From assembly GCA_002373505.1 (NCBI GenBank), contig DFKE01000003.1, positions 1-15,653 of the forward strand: DNA of 15,653 bases. Reading direction: 5' to 3'. Each line of letters starts with the position of its first letter. Within the stretch, counting starts at the first letter, position 1. The stretch is from Bacteroidales bacterium UBA3653 (GTDB lineage Bacteria; Bacteroidota; Bacteroidia; Bacteroidales; Paludibacteraceae). Of the stretch, positions 1 to 6,375 are shown piece after piece. Position numbers and translations under genes: made by a program. The notes below the pieces were generated by a model. That model searched no databases, was not told where the DNA came from, and saw only the letters and a program-made list of their open reading frames with translations.

Positions 1-29
1 ACGATGTCATTGACCACCGTTTCCGACGA

Positions 30-60
30 CAAAGGTACTATAAAATACTGATATACGCAA
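30..60 (-). promoter_or_regulatory. Leftward Bacteroidales-type promoter
   Basis: Read on the minus strand, TTGCGTATATC begins at 60 and TACCTTTG occupies 37 to 30. The two start points are 23 bases apart, the same distance as in the + strand promoters of this window. An ATG on the minus strand at 10-8 could begin the leftward gene, but almost none of it is inside the window. This implies a divergent arrangement with the cupin gene. Confidence 0.6.
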
Positions 61-164
61 TAGTTTCAAAAAAAAAGTAAGTTTTTTATAAAAATTTATT
101 TTCATAATGTGCTGTATTTGCAAAAATAGATAAAAAGGTTACTATGTCACCTATTTGTAACCTC

Positions 165-195
165 TTGCACATGTCGAAAAAATGTAGTACCTTTG
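165..195 (+). promoter_or_regulatory. Promoter of the cupin-radical SAM unit
   Basis: TTGCAC at 165 and TACCTTTG at 188-195 match the Bacteroidetes -33/-7 pattern with the 23-base offset. Transcription should start a few bases after 200, leaving a leader of roughly 30 bases before the ATG at 235. A TTG start at 193 would lie inside the -7 box and is therefore not used. Confidence 0.8.
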
Positions 196-234
196 CACTC
201 GTTTTTTGAAATACAAACACAAAAATATACAATT

Positions 235-690
235 ATGAAACAGATTGAGACGATTAAGAGCGGCAAAAATTTTACCGCCGTAACAGCAGGTACTTTTGCT
301 GAGATTATTGAACACGAACTGCCGATGGGTCCCGATTTCACCCTCAAAGGCAAAGTCTTTTTAGGTCAGGCTTTGGGTACTACCGGAGCGGAACTGTCTT
401 TCCAGACGCTTGTTCCAGGACAAGATAGCGGTTTCCTGCACACGCACAAGACGCACGAGGAGTTGTATTTCATCCTTCGTGGTGAAGGCACGTACCAAGT
501 GGACGGCGAGCAATTCCCTGTTAAGGAAGGAGCTGTGGTACGTGTAGCACCGGATGGCAAACGTGCGTTGAAGAACACCGGCAAAGAGAACTTGACTATG
601 CTTTGTATCCAGTACAAAGCGAATGCGTTCACCGATGCAGACAGCCCCATGACGGATGGTAATATCCTGAATGAGCCGCTGAATTGGTAA
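235..690 (+). CDS. Small cupin-domain protein
   Basis: A 151-residue single-domain cupin, probably a cytosolic metal-binding beta-barrel; no signal peptide is seen. The first cupin motif is clear at about residues 69-85 (HTHKTHEELYFILRGEG), with H69, H71 and E75 or E76 as likely metal ligands. The second motif, about 96-114, carries PDGKRALKN where a histidine is usual, so the metal site may lack its fourth ligand. The ATG at 235 was chosen because an upstream in-frame TTG falls inside the promoter. The radical SAM gene follows after 31 bases and probably shares the transcript. The substrate cannot be told from the sequence: cupins of this size include sugar isomerases, dioxygenases and binding proteins. 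The fold assignment is firm and the function is unknown. Confidence 0.85.
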   Translation: MKQIETIKSGKNFTAVTAGTFAEIIEHELPMGPDFTLKGKVFLGQALGTTGAELSFQTLVPGQDSGFLHTHKTHEELYFILRGEGTYQVDGEQFPVKEGAVVRVAPDGKRALKNTGKENLTMLCIQYKANAFTDADSPMTDGNILNEPLNW

Positions 691-721
691 TTGAACTTGT
701 CGTGATTATCAAAAGAATAAT

Positions 722-1603
722 ATGAGTGAAATACTTATTTCCGAGAAGCAAGTGCAGAGTGTGATGACCAAGTCGTCACTGCCCGTGGGCGGTTACTCGG
801 TGAACCCGTATGTGGGGTGTACACACGCTTGCAAATATTGCTATGCTTCGTTCATGAAACGCTTTACTGGACATACAGAGCCGTGGGGGACGTTTCTGGA
901 TGTGAAGAACTGGGAACCTATAAAAGACCCTCACAAATTCGATGGGCAACGTATTGTAATCGGCTCAGTGACAGACGGCTACAATCCGCAAGAAGAGCAC
1001 TACCGTCGCACACGCCGGCTATTAGAGGAGTTGCAGGGCGCACAGGCGGAGATTCTTGTCACTACCAAATCTGATCTCGTGCTGCGCGATTTGGATGTAC
1101 TGAGTACATTCCCAAAAGTAACCGTATCATGGTCAATCAACACGCTCGACGAGCAGTTCAAAAATGATATGGATGAAGCAGTCAGTATTGAGCGTCGGCT
1201 AGCTGCTATGAAGCAGGTCTACGACAAAGGAATCCGCACTGTATGTTTTATCTCGCCTATCTTCCCTGGTATAACAGATGTTTGGAGTATCATGGAGAGG
1301 GTGCGCGAACAGTGCGACCTCATTTGGCTGGAGAACCTGAATCTGCGCGGACAATTCAAACCCGTAATCATGCGTTACATTGCAGAAAAATATCCGCATC
1401 TTATGCCACTGTACGATGAAATTTACAACAAAGGCAAACGCAATTGGTGGCATCGTCTGGAGGAAGACGTGCAACGCTTTGCTACCGAGCATGAAATGCC
1501 GTATTTACGCAATGATCTGCCATATGGGCGAGCCGAAAAAGGAAAGCCGATACTGGTCAATTACCTTTATCATGAGGAGATCCGGTTAAATAACAATAAA
1601 TAG
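722..1603 (+). CDS. Radical SAM protein, SPL/COG1533 type
   Basis: A 293-residue radical SAM enzyme. The cluster motif is CTHACKYCY, with C33, C37 and C40 in the CxxxCxxC spacing that binds a 4Fe-4S cluster and S-adenosylmethionine. NPYVGC before the motif and GSVTDGYNPQE about 60 residues later are typical of the spore photoproduct lyase-like group. From memory it closely resembles the family named radical SAM mobile pair protein B, which normally travels with a second radical SAM protein; no such partner is in this window, and the upstream neighbour is a cupin. The reaction is not known, and the name DNA repair photolyase often given to this group should not be taken literally. The ATG at 722 is the natural start, 31 bases after the cupin stop, and a strong terminator follows. 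Confidence 0.87.
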   Translation: MSEILISEKQVQSVMTKSSLPVGGYSVNPYVGCTHACKYCYASFMKRFTGHTEPWGTFLDVKNWEPIKDPHKFDGQRIVIGSVTDGYNPQEEHYRRTRRLLEELQGAQAEILVTTKSDLVLRDLDVLSTFPKVTVSWSINTLDEQFKNDMDEAVSIERRLAAMKQVYDKGIRTVCFISPIFPGITDVWSIMERVREQCDLIWLENLNLRGQFKPVIMRYIAEKYPHLMPLYDEIYNKGKRNWWHRLEEDVQRFATEHEMPYLRNDLPYGRAEKGKPILVNYLYHEEIRLNNNK

Positions 1604-1680
1604 CAAAAAATTGCAACTGTTGCCAAGCTAAAGGCACTTCCTTTACATTGTGCTTGCAACCCAAGTACGGATTGTGTAAG

Positions 1681-1716
1681 ACCGCTGACTTATAACGAGT
1701 CAGCGGTTTTCTTTTA
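1681..1716 (+). terminator. Intrinsic terminator after the radical SAM gene
   Basis: ACCGCTGACT at 1681-1690 pairs perfectly with AGTCAGCGGT at 1698-1707 around a 7-base loop, followed by a T-rich run (TTTCTTTTAT). It closes the cupin-radical SAM unit about 80 bases after the last stop codon. Confidence 0.9.
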
Positions 1717-1998
1717 TACCTACCTACGGTCTACCTCTTTCTGTCACGTTTGTTCGCCCTTCGTCGGAAGCGACGATCAACGATTAAGTTACTACTGCGT
1801 AACAAATGTAGTTGTCGTGCTTCCTCCTCTTCCCACAGATTAAAATCTGCGGGAGCCCTATTATTGCAGCTGCGCCCTACACTCTACCTGCCGGTGGCTG
1901 CAACTACCTCCAATCGCGTTCGAACGAAGATATTGGAATTAATCGGAGTAAAACCTCAAATATCTTCGAAGTATAACTTCAAAAATCTTCGGAATTAT
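1717..1998. other. Intergenic region with several inverted repeats
   Basis: No convincing gene is present. Visible structures are: TCGTCG/CGACGA around a GAAG loop at 1761-1776; an 11-bp hairpin with one mismatch at 1831-1854 centred on CAGATT/AATCTG; TTGCAGC/GCTGCAA at 1864-1870 and 1897-1903; and the palindrome CGTTCGAACG at 1917-1926. An open frame from 1750 to 2136 crosses these hairpins and the promoter at 1999 and has no recognisable protein character. The stretch could be decayed sequence, a structured RNA or a regulatory region. Confidence 0.5.
1925..1968. promoter_or_regulatory. Dyad upstream of promoter, possible operator
   Basis: CGAAGATATT at 1925-1934 and AATATCTTCG at 1959-1968 form a perfect 10-bp inverted repeat with a 24-base spacer, ending 30 bases before the TTGCAT box at 1999. 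A third related half-site, AATCTTCGG, lies near 1984-1992. The position suits a transcription factor site, but no regulator can be named. Confidence 0.35.
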
Positions 1999-2029
1999 TT
2001 GCATATATCAAAAAAAAGTAGTACTTTTG
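1999..2029 (+). promoter_or_regulatory. Promoter ahead of a long leader or short RNA
   Basis: TTGCATATATC starts at 1999 and TACTTTTG lies at 2022-2029, with the usual 23-base offset. The next long gene starts only at 2320, so this promoter makes either a leader of about 285 bases or a separate short RNA ending near 2150. Confidence 0.75.
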
Positions 2030-2091
2030 CACTCGATTTCAAAAGTGTTCTTTTTCCCGTTTGGAGCAACCGCTTGTGGCCGTACATTCCA

Positions 2092-2136
2092 ATGTCCTAC
2101 AACAGACCACTCCGCCCCGCTACCGCCTCGACCTAA
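2092..2136 (+). CDS. Possible 14-residue leader peptide
   Basis: An ATG at 2092 opens a short frame encoding MSYNRPLRPATAST and stopping at TAA 2134-2136. The stop codon lies inside the loop of the hairpin at 2126-2144, the kind of overlap that would let a ribosome affect folding. The residues show no obvious enrichment for one amino acid, so an amino-acid attenuator is not supported. This may be chance. Confidence 0.2.
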   Translation: MSYNRPLRPATAST

Positions 2137-2150
2137 AATCGAGGTTTTAT
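2126..2150 (+). terminator. Weak intrinsic terminator or attenuator
   Basis: CCTCGA at 2126-2131 pairs with TCGAGG at 2139-2144 around a 7-base loop, then TTTTAT. The stem is only 6 bp and the T-run is short, so termination may be partial. It lies between the promoter at 1999 and the gene at 2320. Confidence 0.45.
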
Positions 2151-2170
2151 AAGGGTTAATAGCATCCAAA

Positions 2171-2225
2171 AGCGCGTGATTAGCGCGTGATAACCGGGTG
2201 GTTACCGCGTCATTAGCCTGTTATT
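2171..2225. repeat. Degenerate tandem array, 11-bp unit, five copies
   Basis: Five consecutive 11-mers are visible: AGCGCGTGATT, AGCGCGTGATA, ACCGGGTGGTT, ACCGCGTCATT and AGCCTGTTATT. The first two differ at one base and the rest share A-C/G-C at the start and T-T at the end. The array lies between the hairpin at 2126 and the gene at 2320. Three more arrays of different sequence in this window have the same period. Confidence 0.7.
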
Positions 2226-2249
2226 CGTACGACGTAAAAGGGAGGAAGA

Positions 2250-2288
2250 GGGTCTGAAAGCATCCGCCAAGTTTGGCGAATCAAACCC
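2250..2288 (+). promoter_or_regulatory. Nested hairpin just before the gene at 2320
   Basis: GGGTCTGA at 2250-2257 pairs with TCAAACCC at 2281-2288 with one mismatch. Inside it, CGCCAA at 2265-2270 pairs with TTGGCG at 2273-2278. It ends 31 bases before the start codon and would be in the RNA made from the promoter at 1999. It has no T-run, so it is not a terminator. A role in translation or RNA stability is possible but not shown. Confidence 0.35.
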
Positions 2289-2319
2289 ATATATTATACT
2301 ACAAAAATCATGCCATTCT

Positions 2320-2814
2320 ATGACAAAAGTTAAGTTACATGCACCCGTGGCAGAAATGCACGGAGAATTTGAGAAAAATAGCGGAATTATCATGCGCCAA
2401 AAGAAGTATCGCGCACCCAACGGCGCGGTCCTCAAAGTCGGCGTTCAGGAGTCCTATAAGATTGCCCATCCGCGCGATTTTGACAGAACACCCGCACAAG
2501 GCGCCGAACTGGCCAACATGCGCTCTTTCGGAGAAGTCAGCCGTATGACGACCGAAATCATCCGCTCCGAGCGTTATACCGCCGAAGAACTCGCCGCAAT
2601 GACGCCCGAAGAACGCGCGCATATAACCGAACTCCGCCTCCGGTTGGAGAACTATCGTACCCGTTTCTATGCCCAGTTCAAGAAACCCGATCCGGAAGCA
2701 CCTTTCGAGAAAAAACTGCGTCCCGGAGCATCCAAACTCTACCGGAAGCAGTACTCCAAACTCGACACCTTCATCCAAGCCCTCCTTCGCCAAAAAACAG
2801 CAATAAACAACTAA
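2320..2814 (+). CDS. Conserved hypothetical protein, charged and soluble
   Basis: A 164-residue protein rich in arginine, lysine and glutamate, with no signal peptide or membrane segment. Around residues 86-118 a run of Thr-Glu-Glu and Arg-Glu-Leu-Arg residues suggests helices. PDPEAPFEKK near 123-132 resembles a segment I recall from unnamed Bacteroidales proteins that begin close to MHGEFEK here. That makes Met13 at 2356 a possible alternative start. The gene has its own upstream control region: promoter at 1999, 11-bp array and nested hairpin. Function unknown. A long open frame on the opposite strand (2335-2823) is a codon-bias shadow. Confidence 0.7.
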   Translation: MTKVKLHAPVAEMHGEFEKNSGIIMRQKKYRAPNGAVLKVGVQESYKIAHPRDFDRTPAQGAELANMRSFGEVSRMTTEIIRSERYTAEELAAMTPEERAHITELRLRLENYRTRFYAQFKKPDPEAPFEKKLRPGASKLYRKQYSKLDTFIQALLRQKTAINN

Positions 2815-2830
2815 AAATCCCACTCATCCC

Positions 2831-2861
2831 TTGCGTATGTGGGATTTTTTTTGTACCTTTG
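2831..2861 (+). promoter_or_regulatory. Promoter of the mmcQ-to-cyclophilin unit
   Basis: TTGCGTATGT starts at 2831 and TACCTTTG lies at 2854-2861, at the usual 23-base offset. The spacer here is T-rich instead of A-rich. It begins just after the previous stop codon. The ATG of the mmcQ-like gene follows at 2887. No further clear promoter was seen until 7103, so this one probably drives the whole run to 6987. Confidence 0.75.
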
Positions 2862-2886
2862 TGCCCGAAATAACAAAGTCACATTT

Positions 2887-3259
2887 ATGAACGTAGAAGA
2901 GATACAGGATTTCTGCCTTTCGTTAGGGAATGATGTAGAAGAGAAACTGCCCTTTACCATGTTTAAGAACGGCGAAGGAGTGCTGGTCTTCTATGTCTGC
3001 GGACATATGTTTTGTTTCTTCGATCTCAATGATTTTCAGGTCATTTCGCTCAAGTGCCAGCCCGAGCGGATCGACGAAATAATCGTGCCCTCGCGGCTAA
3101 GAACTGAAGGCGCAATACGATTGTATCGGTAATCCGTACAACGAGTCGCCGAAACATTGGATAGGTATCGCCCCACATACCGCGCCGGACGAGTTACTAC
3201 GTGACCTTACTCGCAACTCGTACGAGATTGTCAAAGCGAAATATAATAAGAAGAAATAA
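2887..3259 (+). pseudogene. MmcQ/YjbR-family gene broken by a 25-base insertion
   Basis: The MmcQ/YjbR family is a small cytosolic DNA-binding-like fold of about 115-120 residues. The first part (ATG 2887) reads MNVEEIQDFCLSLGNDVEEK and later ISLKCQPERIDE, as in the family. The frame then meets TAA at 3130-3132. The expected C-terminus continues in the next frame: LKAQYDCIGNPYNESPKHW, then a tail rich in DELL and YEIVKAKY, stopping at 3257-3259. If the 25 bases at 3079-3103 are removed, both halves join in one frame as PERIDE-LKAQYD, which is what the family predicts. The insertion is flanked by GAA on both sides. The stop is 5 bases before the next ATG, so the operon layout is kept. It is probably non-functional unless the short product has a use. 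An upstream in-frame start at 2839 lies within the promoter. Confidence 0.8.
3078..3104. repeat. Inserted short repeat, left copy
   Basis: AATAATCGTGCCC (3078-3090), four bases, then GGCTAAGAAC (3095-3104). The same two arms in the same order and orientation occur at 15613-15641 with a six-base centre. This copy coincides within one base at each side with the segment that breaks the mmcQ reading frame. Confidence 0.7.
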
Positions 3260-3264
3260 AACAG

Positions 3265-4173
3265 ATGACGCGAGAGAAAGAGATTATACGAATCACCCTA
3301 TGGGGTAGCGTGGTTAATGTGGCATTAACTGCCTTGAAGTTCGTGGCGGGAACCATAGGTTGCTCGGCTGCGATGATAGCGGATGCCGTACATTCGTTGA
3401 GCGACCTGCTGACGGATTTTGTGGTGCTTCTTTTTGTGAAGATCAGCAGTCGTCCGGCGGACAGTGAGCACCCCTATGGTCACGGTAAATATGAGACACT
3501 GGCCACTACTATCGTGGCTATTGCGCTCTTGGTGGCAGGTGGTGTCTTGGCGGCGGAGGGTGTGCAGAAGATAGTGAGTGCGCAGCACGGCGCGGAACTG
3601 GTGATGCCTGGTCGGATAGCCTTATGGGCGGCGCTCATCAGCATAGCAGCGAAAGAAATCATCTATTGGCTTACGGTCCATGTCAGCCGTCGTGTCAACT
3701 CACCGGCTCTGGAAGCCAATGCCTGGCACCATCGCACAGACGCGTTGTCGTCGGTAGCTACGGCGGTCGGAATAGGCGGAGCGTTGTTGTTCGGCGGTCA
3801 ATGGGCTATTCTGGATCCGATAGCCGCTGTGCTGGTAAGTATCTTCATCATCGTCACAGCCGGCAAACTGCTGCATGAAGCCGTACAGGATTTGATGGAG
3901 AAACGTTTGCCGGAAGAAGTGGAGCAACAGATCCGCGAGATCGTAGCACAGGACAGCGAGATGAGCGAGATGCACCATCTCCGTACGCGCCGTGTGGGCA
4001 ATGTGTACTCGATTGAGATGCACTTGCGCATGCATGGAAACGTGTCGCTATACGAGGCGCACAGGCATAGTGTCCTTCTGGAGCAAAAACTGCGTGAACG
4101 TTTCGGCGCAGCGACGATGATAACCATCCATCTGGAACCGCTCAAAGCCAATGGCGTTTATTTACCCGATTAA
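3265..4173 (+). CDS. Cation diffusion facilitator metal exporter
   Basis: A 302-residue inner-membrane metal/proton antiporter of the CDF family (Zn2+, Fe2+, Mn2+ or similar). TM1 covers about residues 10-32. TM2 carries DAVHSLSDLLTD, giving D47 and D51. TM5 carries HHRTD, giving H155 and D159. These four match the spacing of the transport-site tetrad of E. coli FieF/YiiP (D45, D49, H153, D157). HPYGHGKYE at 69-77 is the family's cytosolic motif before TM3. The last 90 residues form the soluble C-terminal domain with HHLRTRRVGN and ITIHLEP. The length is normal for the family. The start at 3265 is 5 bases after the old mmcQ stop and the next gene begins 15 bases after its end. The metal specificity cannot be read with confidence. 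Confidence 0.93.
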   Translation: MTREKEIIRITLWGSVVNVALTALKFVAGTIGCSAAMIADAVHSLSDLLTDFVVLLFVKISSRPADSEHPYGHGKYETLATTIVAIALLVAGGVLAAEGVQKIVSAQHGAELVMPGRIALWAALISIAAKEIIYWLTVHVSRRVNSPALEANAWHHRTDALSSVATAVGIGGALLFGGQWAILDPIAAVLVSIFIIVTAGKLLHEAVQDLMEKRLPEEVEQQIREIVAQDSEMSEMHHLRTRRVGNVYSIEMHLRMHGNVSLYEAHRHSVLLEQKLRERFGAATMITIHLEPLKANGVYLPD

Positions 4174-4188
4174 TAGAACTGATAGCAT

Positions 4189-4689
4189 ATGAGTAAGTTT
4201 CGTGCAATAGCCGGCTATGTGCTCGGCGGAGTGATGTTCGTGGTGTTGTTGCCGACGATCATGTGGTTGGCATCAGGTATGCCGGCATTGGAGCATATCG
4301 GCGTGTGTCGCGCATCGATAACAGGTGTGCTGATTATCGGCGGTTTGGCTCTCAGTATATGGACGATCGTGTATATGAAACGTCGCGGCAAAGGCAATCC
4401 GATGGACGCTTTTGATCATGAGATAGGTCCGCGCACCCAACATCTAATGGTGGATGGACCGTATCGGCTCAACCGCAATCCTATGTTGACGGGGACGTTC
4501 ATCTATCTGCTCGGTTATATCGTGTGGCTCTGGACGTGGCAAGCTTTGCTTGTTTGGGTTATCTTCGTGGCTATCATGATAGTACAAGTACTGAGCGAAG
4601 AGAAACGGCTGCGCCGTGATTTCGGCGAGGAATATGAAGCTTATTGCCGCCGTACCGGCCGGTTTCTGCCATGGACATGTAAAAAATGA
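4189..4689 (+). CDS. Isoprenylcysteine/phospholipid methyltransferase-like membrane protein
   Basis: A 166-residue integral membrane protein with helices at about residues 8-30, 42-63, 101-115 and 117-136. GPYRLNRNPM at 90-99 and SEEKRLRRDFGEEYEAYC from about 136 are the signature of the ICMT/PEMT group, whose members bind S-adenosylmethionine near the membrane surface and methylate lipids or lipid-linked groups. Bacterial members mostly lack a known substrate, so a specific reaction is not claimed. The end overlaps the next start as ATGA, which suggests translational coupling to the hydrolase. The family assignment is strong and the substrate is unknown. Confidence 0.85.
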   Translation: MSKFRAIAGYVLGGVMFVVLLPTIMWLASGMPALEHIGVCRASITGVLIIGGLALSIWTIVYMKRRGKGNPMDAFDHEIGPRTQHLMVDGPYRLNRNPMLTGTFIYLLGYIVWLWTWQALLVWVIFVAIMIVQVLSEEKRLRRDFGEEYEAYCRRTGRFLPWTCKK

Positions 4690-5435
4690 ACTTCCAAATT
4701 TTCGGCAGCGAAAAAGCCCCGACGTTATTGCTCATTCCCGGATTGGGAGTGTCGTACGAGATATTCCTTCCTCTCATTCGTTTGGTGGAAGAGCGGTTTC
4801 GTATCATAGCCGTGGAGGTGGACGGTTTTACGCTTGGCAAGCACACACGCTTCACCTCTGTGGACGACCAAGCTTCGCAAATCATTGCCTATGTGCAAGC
4901 GCATTGCGACGGACATTTGGATTGCGCCTATGGGCTCTCGCTTGGCGGCAAAATCCTTTCGCGTATCTTGGAGCGCAACGTATTGACCATTGACCATGCT
5001 ATCCTTGACGCGGCTCCTTTGCTGCCCTTGCCCAAATGGCTCGTCAATCCTTTGCGGCACTACCAGGCAATCAATGTCTGGACTTGCTACCACTGGACGG
5101 GATTTTGGAAAGCCGTCTTCCGCAACCACTATTTCGACGTGCTGCTGGACGAATGCAAGAAAACATGGCCGTGGGGTGGCAGACAGGCCGTCTTAGATGG
5201 CTACAAGTCCGTTTATACCAATAAGTTGGAATCCATCTCCGGCAGTGACATTCATTTTTGGTATGGCACGAAAGAAGCGTTTGTCGCCAAACCGCAAGCG
5301 AAACATCTCCTTTCGCTTTATCCCAAGGTACATGTCGAGATTTTCGAAGGCATGAACCACGGTCAACTTCTTATCGACCACCCCGAAGAGATAGCCAAAC
5401 GAATAATAAAGATAACACAAAAAAATGAATATTGA
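4686..5435 (+). CDS. Alpha/beta hydrolase-fold protein
   Basis: A 249-residue soluble protein of the alpha/beta hydrolase fold. LLLIPGLGVSYE at 14-25 is the usual oxyanion-hole region after strand 3. GLSLGG at 83-88 is the nucleophile elbow with S85. H225 in GMNHGQLL near the end fits the catalytic histidine. The acid is less clear; E197 in YGTKEAF or D108 are candidates. There is no signal peptide. Length is near the family norm. It overlaps the methyltransferase-like gene by four bases (ATGA) and the next small ORF by 11 bases. Pairing with a membrane methyltransferase hints at work on a lipid or ester, but this is inference. Confidence 0.85.
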   Translation: MNFQIFGSEKAPTLLLIPGLGVSYEIFLPLIRLVEERFRIIAVEVDGFTLGKHTRFTSVDDQASQIIAYVQAHCDGHLDCAYGLSLGGKILSRILERNVLTIDHAILDAAPLLPLPKWLVNPLRHYQAINVWTCYHWTGFWKAVFRNHYFDVLLDECKKTWPWGGRQAVLDGYKSVYTNKLESISGSDIHFWYGTKEAFVAKPQAKHLLSLYPKVHVEIFEGMNHGQLLIDHPEEIAKRIIKITQKNEY

Positions 5436-5658
5436 CACCACTAATATGTGCAGCCACCTGCAGCGGAAACTGTTCGCTCCGGATGGCGAGTATCGCGCTA
5501 TTCGTGAGCAGATAGAGAACGACCCGACGCTGACGGCTGTAGTCCGCTCGCGGCAGTTGCATATCTATCGCGACGGGAAGAAAATACTGGTTCTCGCCGG
5601 CAAGAGCGCACCGAAGATCATCCGGGACGACAGACTGAACGAGTTGTTAAATGGATAA
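5425..5658 (+). CDS. Small conserved-looking hypothetical protein
   Basis: A 77-residue soluble protein starting within the last 11 bases of the hydrolase gene. It has a helical first half (REQIENDP) and a strand-like second half, RSRQLHIYRDGKKILVLAG, that looks like a beta hairpin. No family was recognised. The tight overlap, the matching base composition and its place in a run of genes with gaps of a few bases support it as real. A second in-frame ATG at 5446 could be the true start. Confidence 0.55.
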   Translation: MNIDTTNMCSHLQRKLFAPDGEYRAIREQIENDPTLTAVVRSRQLHIYRDGKKILVLAGKSAPKIIRDDRLNELLNG

Positions 5659-5669
5659 CTTTAAATAGT

Positions 5670-5783
5670 ATGACCTACGACGAATACATAGCCCAAGAGC
5701 AGCAGGCGATGGATGAGGAGCAACGGGATGACAGTTGCTTCCTGGAGTACCAGCCCGAAGGACAGTTTGTCCGCGGACACTAA
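5670..5783 (+). CDS. Very small acidic protein, 37 residues
   Basis: ATG 5670 to TAA 5783 encodes MTYDEYIAQEQQAMDEEQRD followed by 17 more residues ending FVRGH. It is strongly acidic and glutamine-rich in the first half, probably helical, with no membrane segment. It fills exactly the space between the previous stop (5658) and the acetyltransferase start (5785), leaving gaps of 11 bases and 1 base. That fit is the main support. Function unknown. Confidence 0.45.
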   Translation: MTYDEYIAQEQQAMDEEQRDDSCFLEYQPEGQFVRGH

Positions 5784-5784
5784 C

Positions 5785-6369
5785 ATGAAAAATAAATGTA
5801 ATATGACCATAGAACAATTCCGTGAACGCATGGCGACGGGCGAGCCGATAACAGGCGGCTCGGAGTTGCATATGGAGTTCCATAAATTCTCGCAGGAAGC
5901 CCTGCGTATCACCGCCGAGATCAACGGCGCGTACCATACACCCGAAGAACTGCGGCGGCTGTTAAGCGAGTTATGGGCGATAGACGTGCCGGATAGTTTC
6001 GGTATGTTCCCGCCTTTCTACACCGACTGCGGCAAGAACACCCACATCGGCGAACGGGTGTTTATCAACATGGGCTGCAAGTTCCAGGACCAGGGCGGTA
6101 TCTTCATCGATGACGATGCCCTCATCGGGCATAACGCCACGCTCTGCACACTCAATCATATCCCAGACCCGGCGCAGCGTGCCGGCATGACAGCCAAACC
6201 GATACATATCGGCAAGAGGGTGTGGCTCGGCGCGAACGTGACCGTCCTGCAAGGCGTCACTATCGGCGACAATGCTATCGTTGCAGCCGGAGCCGTAGTA
6301 ACCAAGGATGTGCCTGCCAACGCCATCGTCGGCGGTGTCCCTGCCAAACTGATTAAGATGATAGACTAA
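5785..6369 (+). CDS. Maltose O-acetyltransferase-like hexapeptide-repeat protein
   Basis: A 194-residue acetyl-CoA-dependent O-acetyltransferase of the left-handed beta-helix family (maltose, galactoside and nodulation acetyltransferases). The N-terminal helical cap (residues about 7-60) contains MTIEQFRERMATGEP. Hexapeptide repeats run from about 83 to 185: THIGERVFINMGCKF, then DDDALIGHNATL, IHIGKRVWLGANV, TIGDNAIVAAG and the closing NAIVGGVPAKLI. H125 in TLNHIPD is the likely catalytic base. It is expected to be a cytosolic trimer. ATG 5785 lies one base after the previous stop; ATG 5803 (six residues later) is an equally plausible start and matches how many homologues begin. The acceptor sugar or other alcohol is not known. 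Confidence 0.9.
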   Translation: MKNKCNMTIEQFRERMATGEPITGGSELHMEFHKFSQEALRITAEINGAYHTPEELRRLLSELWAIDVPDSFGMFPPFYTDCGKNTHIGERVFINMGCKFQDQGGIFIDDDALIGHNATLCTLNHIPDPAQRAGMTAKPIHIGKRVWLGANVTVLQGVTIGDNAIVAAGAVVTKDVPANAIVGGVPAKLIKMID

Positions 6370-6375
6370 AAACAC

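Larger units (their letters stand above)
2036..2150 (+). ncRNA. Possible short RNA or attenuated leader
   Basis: The interval runs from the expected start site of the promoter at 1999 to a hairpin with a T-run at 2126-2150. It is about 115 bases long and has only a 14-codon ORF in it. It could be a free small RNA, or a leader in which termination controls the gene at 2320. No known RNA family was recognised. The exact 5' end is inferred from promoter position. Confidence 0.3.

Noticed and set aside
193..234. Upstream TTG start for the cupin gene, and the same situation at 10605 for the flavodoxin gene
   Set aside because: Both TTG codons are part of the TAnnTTTG promoter box and would not be transcribed.
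1750..2136. Open frame of 128 codons on the + strand
   Set aside because: It crosses several hairpins and a full promoter, and the translation is a low-complexity mix rich in Ser and Arg. Only its last 14 codons after the promoter are kept as a possible leader peptide.
2335..2823. Minus-strand open frame of 162 codons opposite the hypothetical gene
   Set aside because: Its length mirrors the + strand gene, no promoter of the local type precedes it, and the translation has no recognisable feature.
2887..3132. Short mmcQ product as an intact gene
   Set aside because: The expected C-terminus is present in another frame right after the stop and is restored by removing 25 bases, so a disrupted gene is the better reading.
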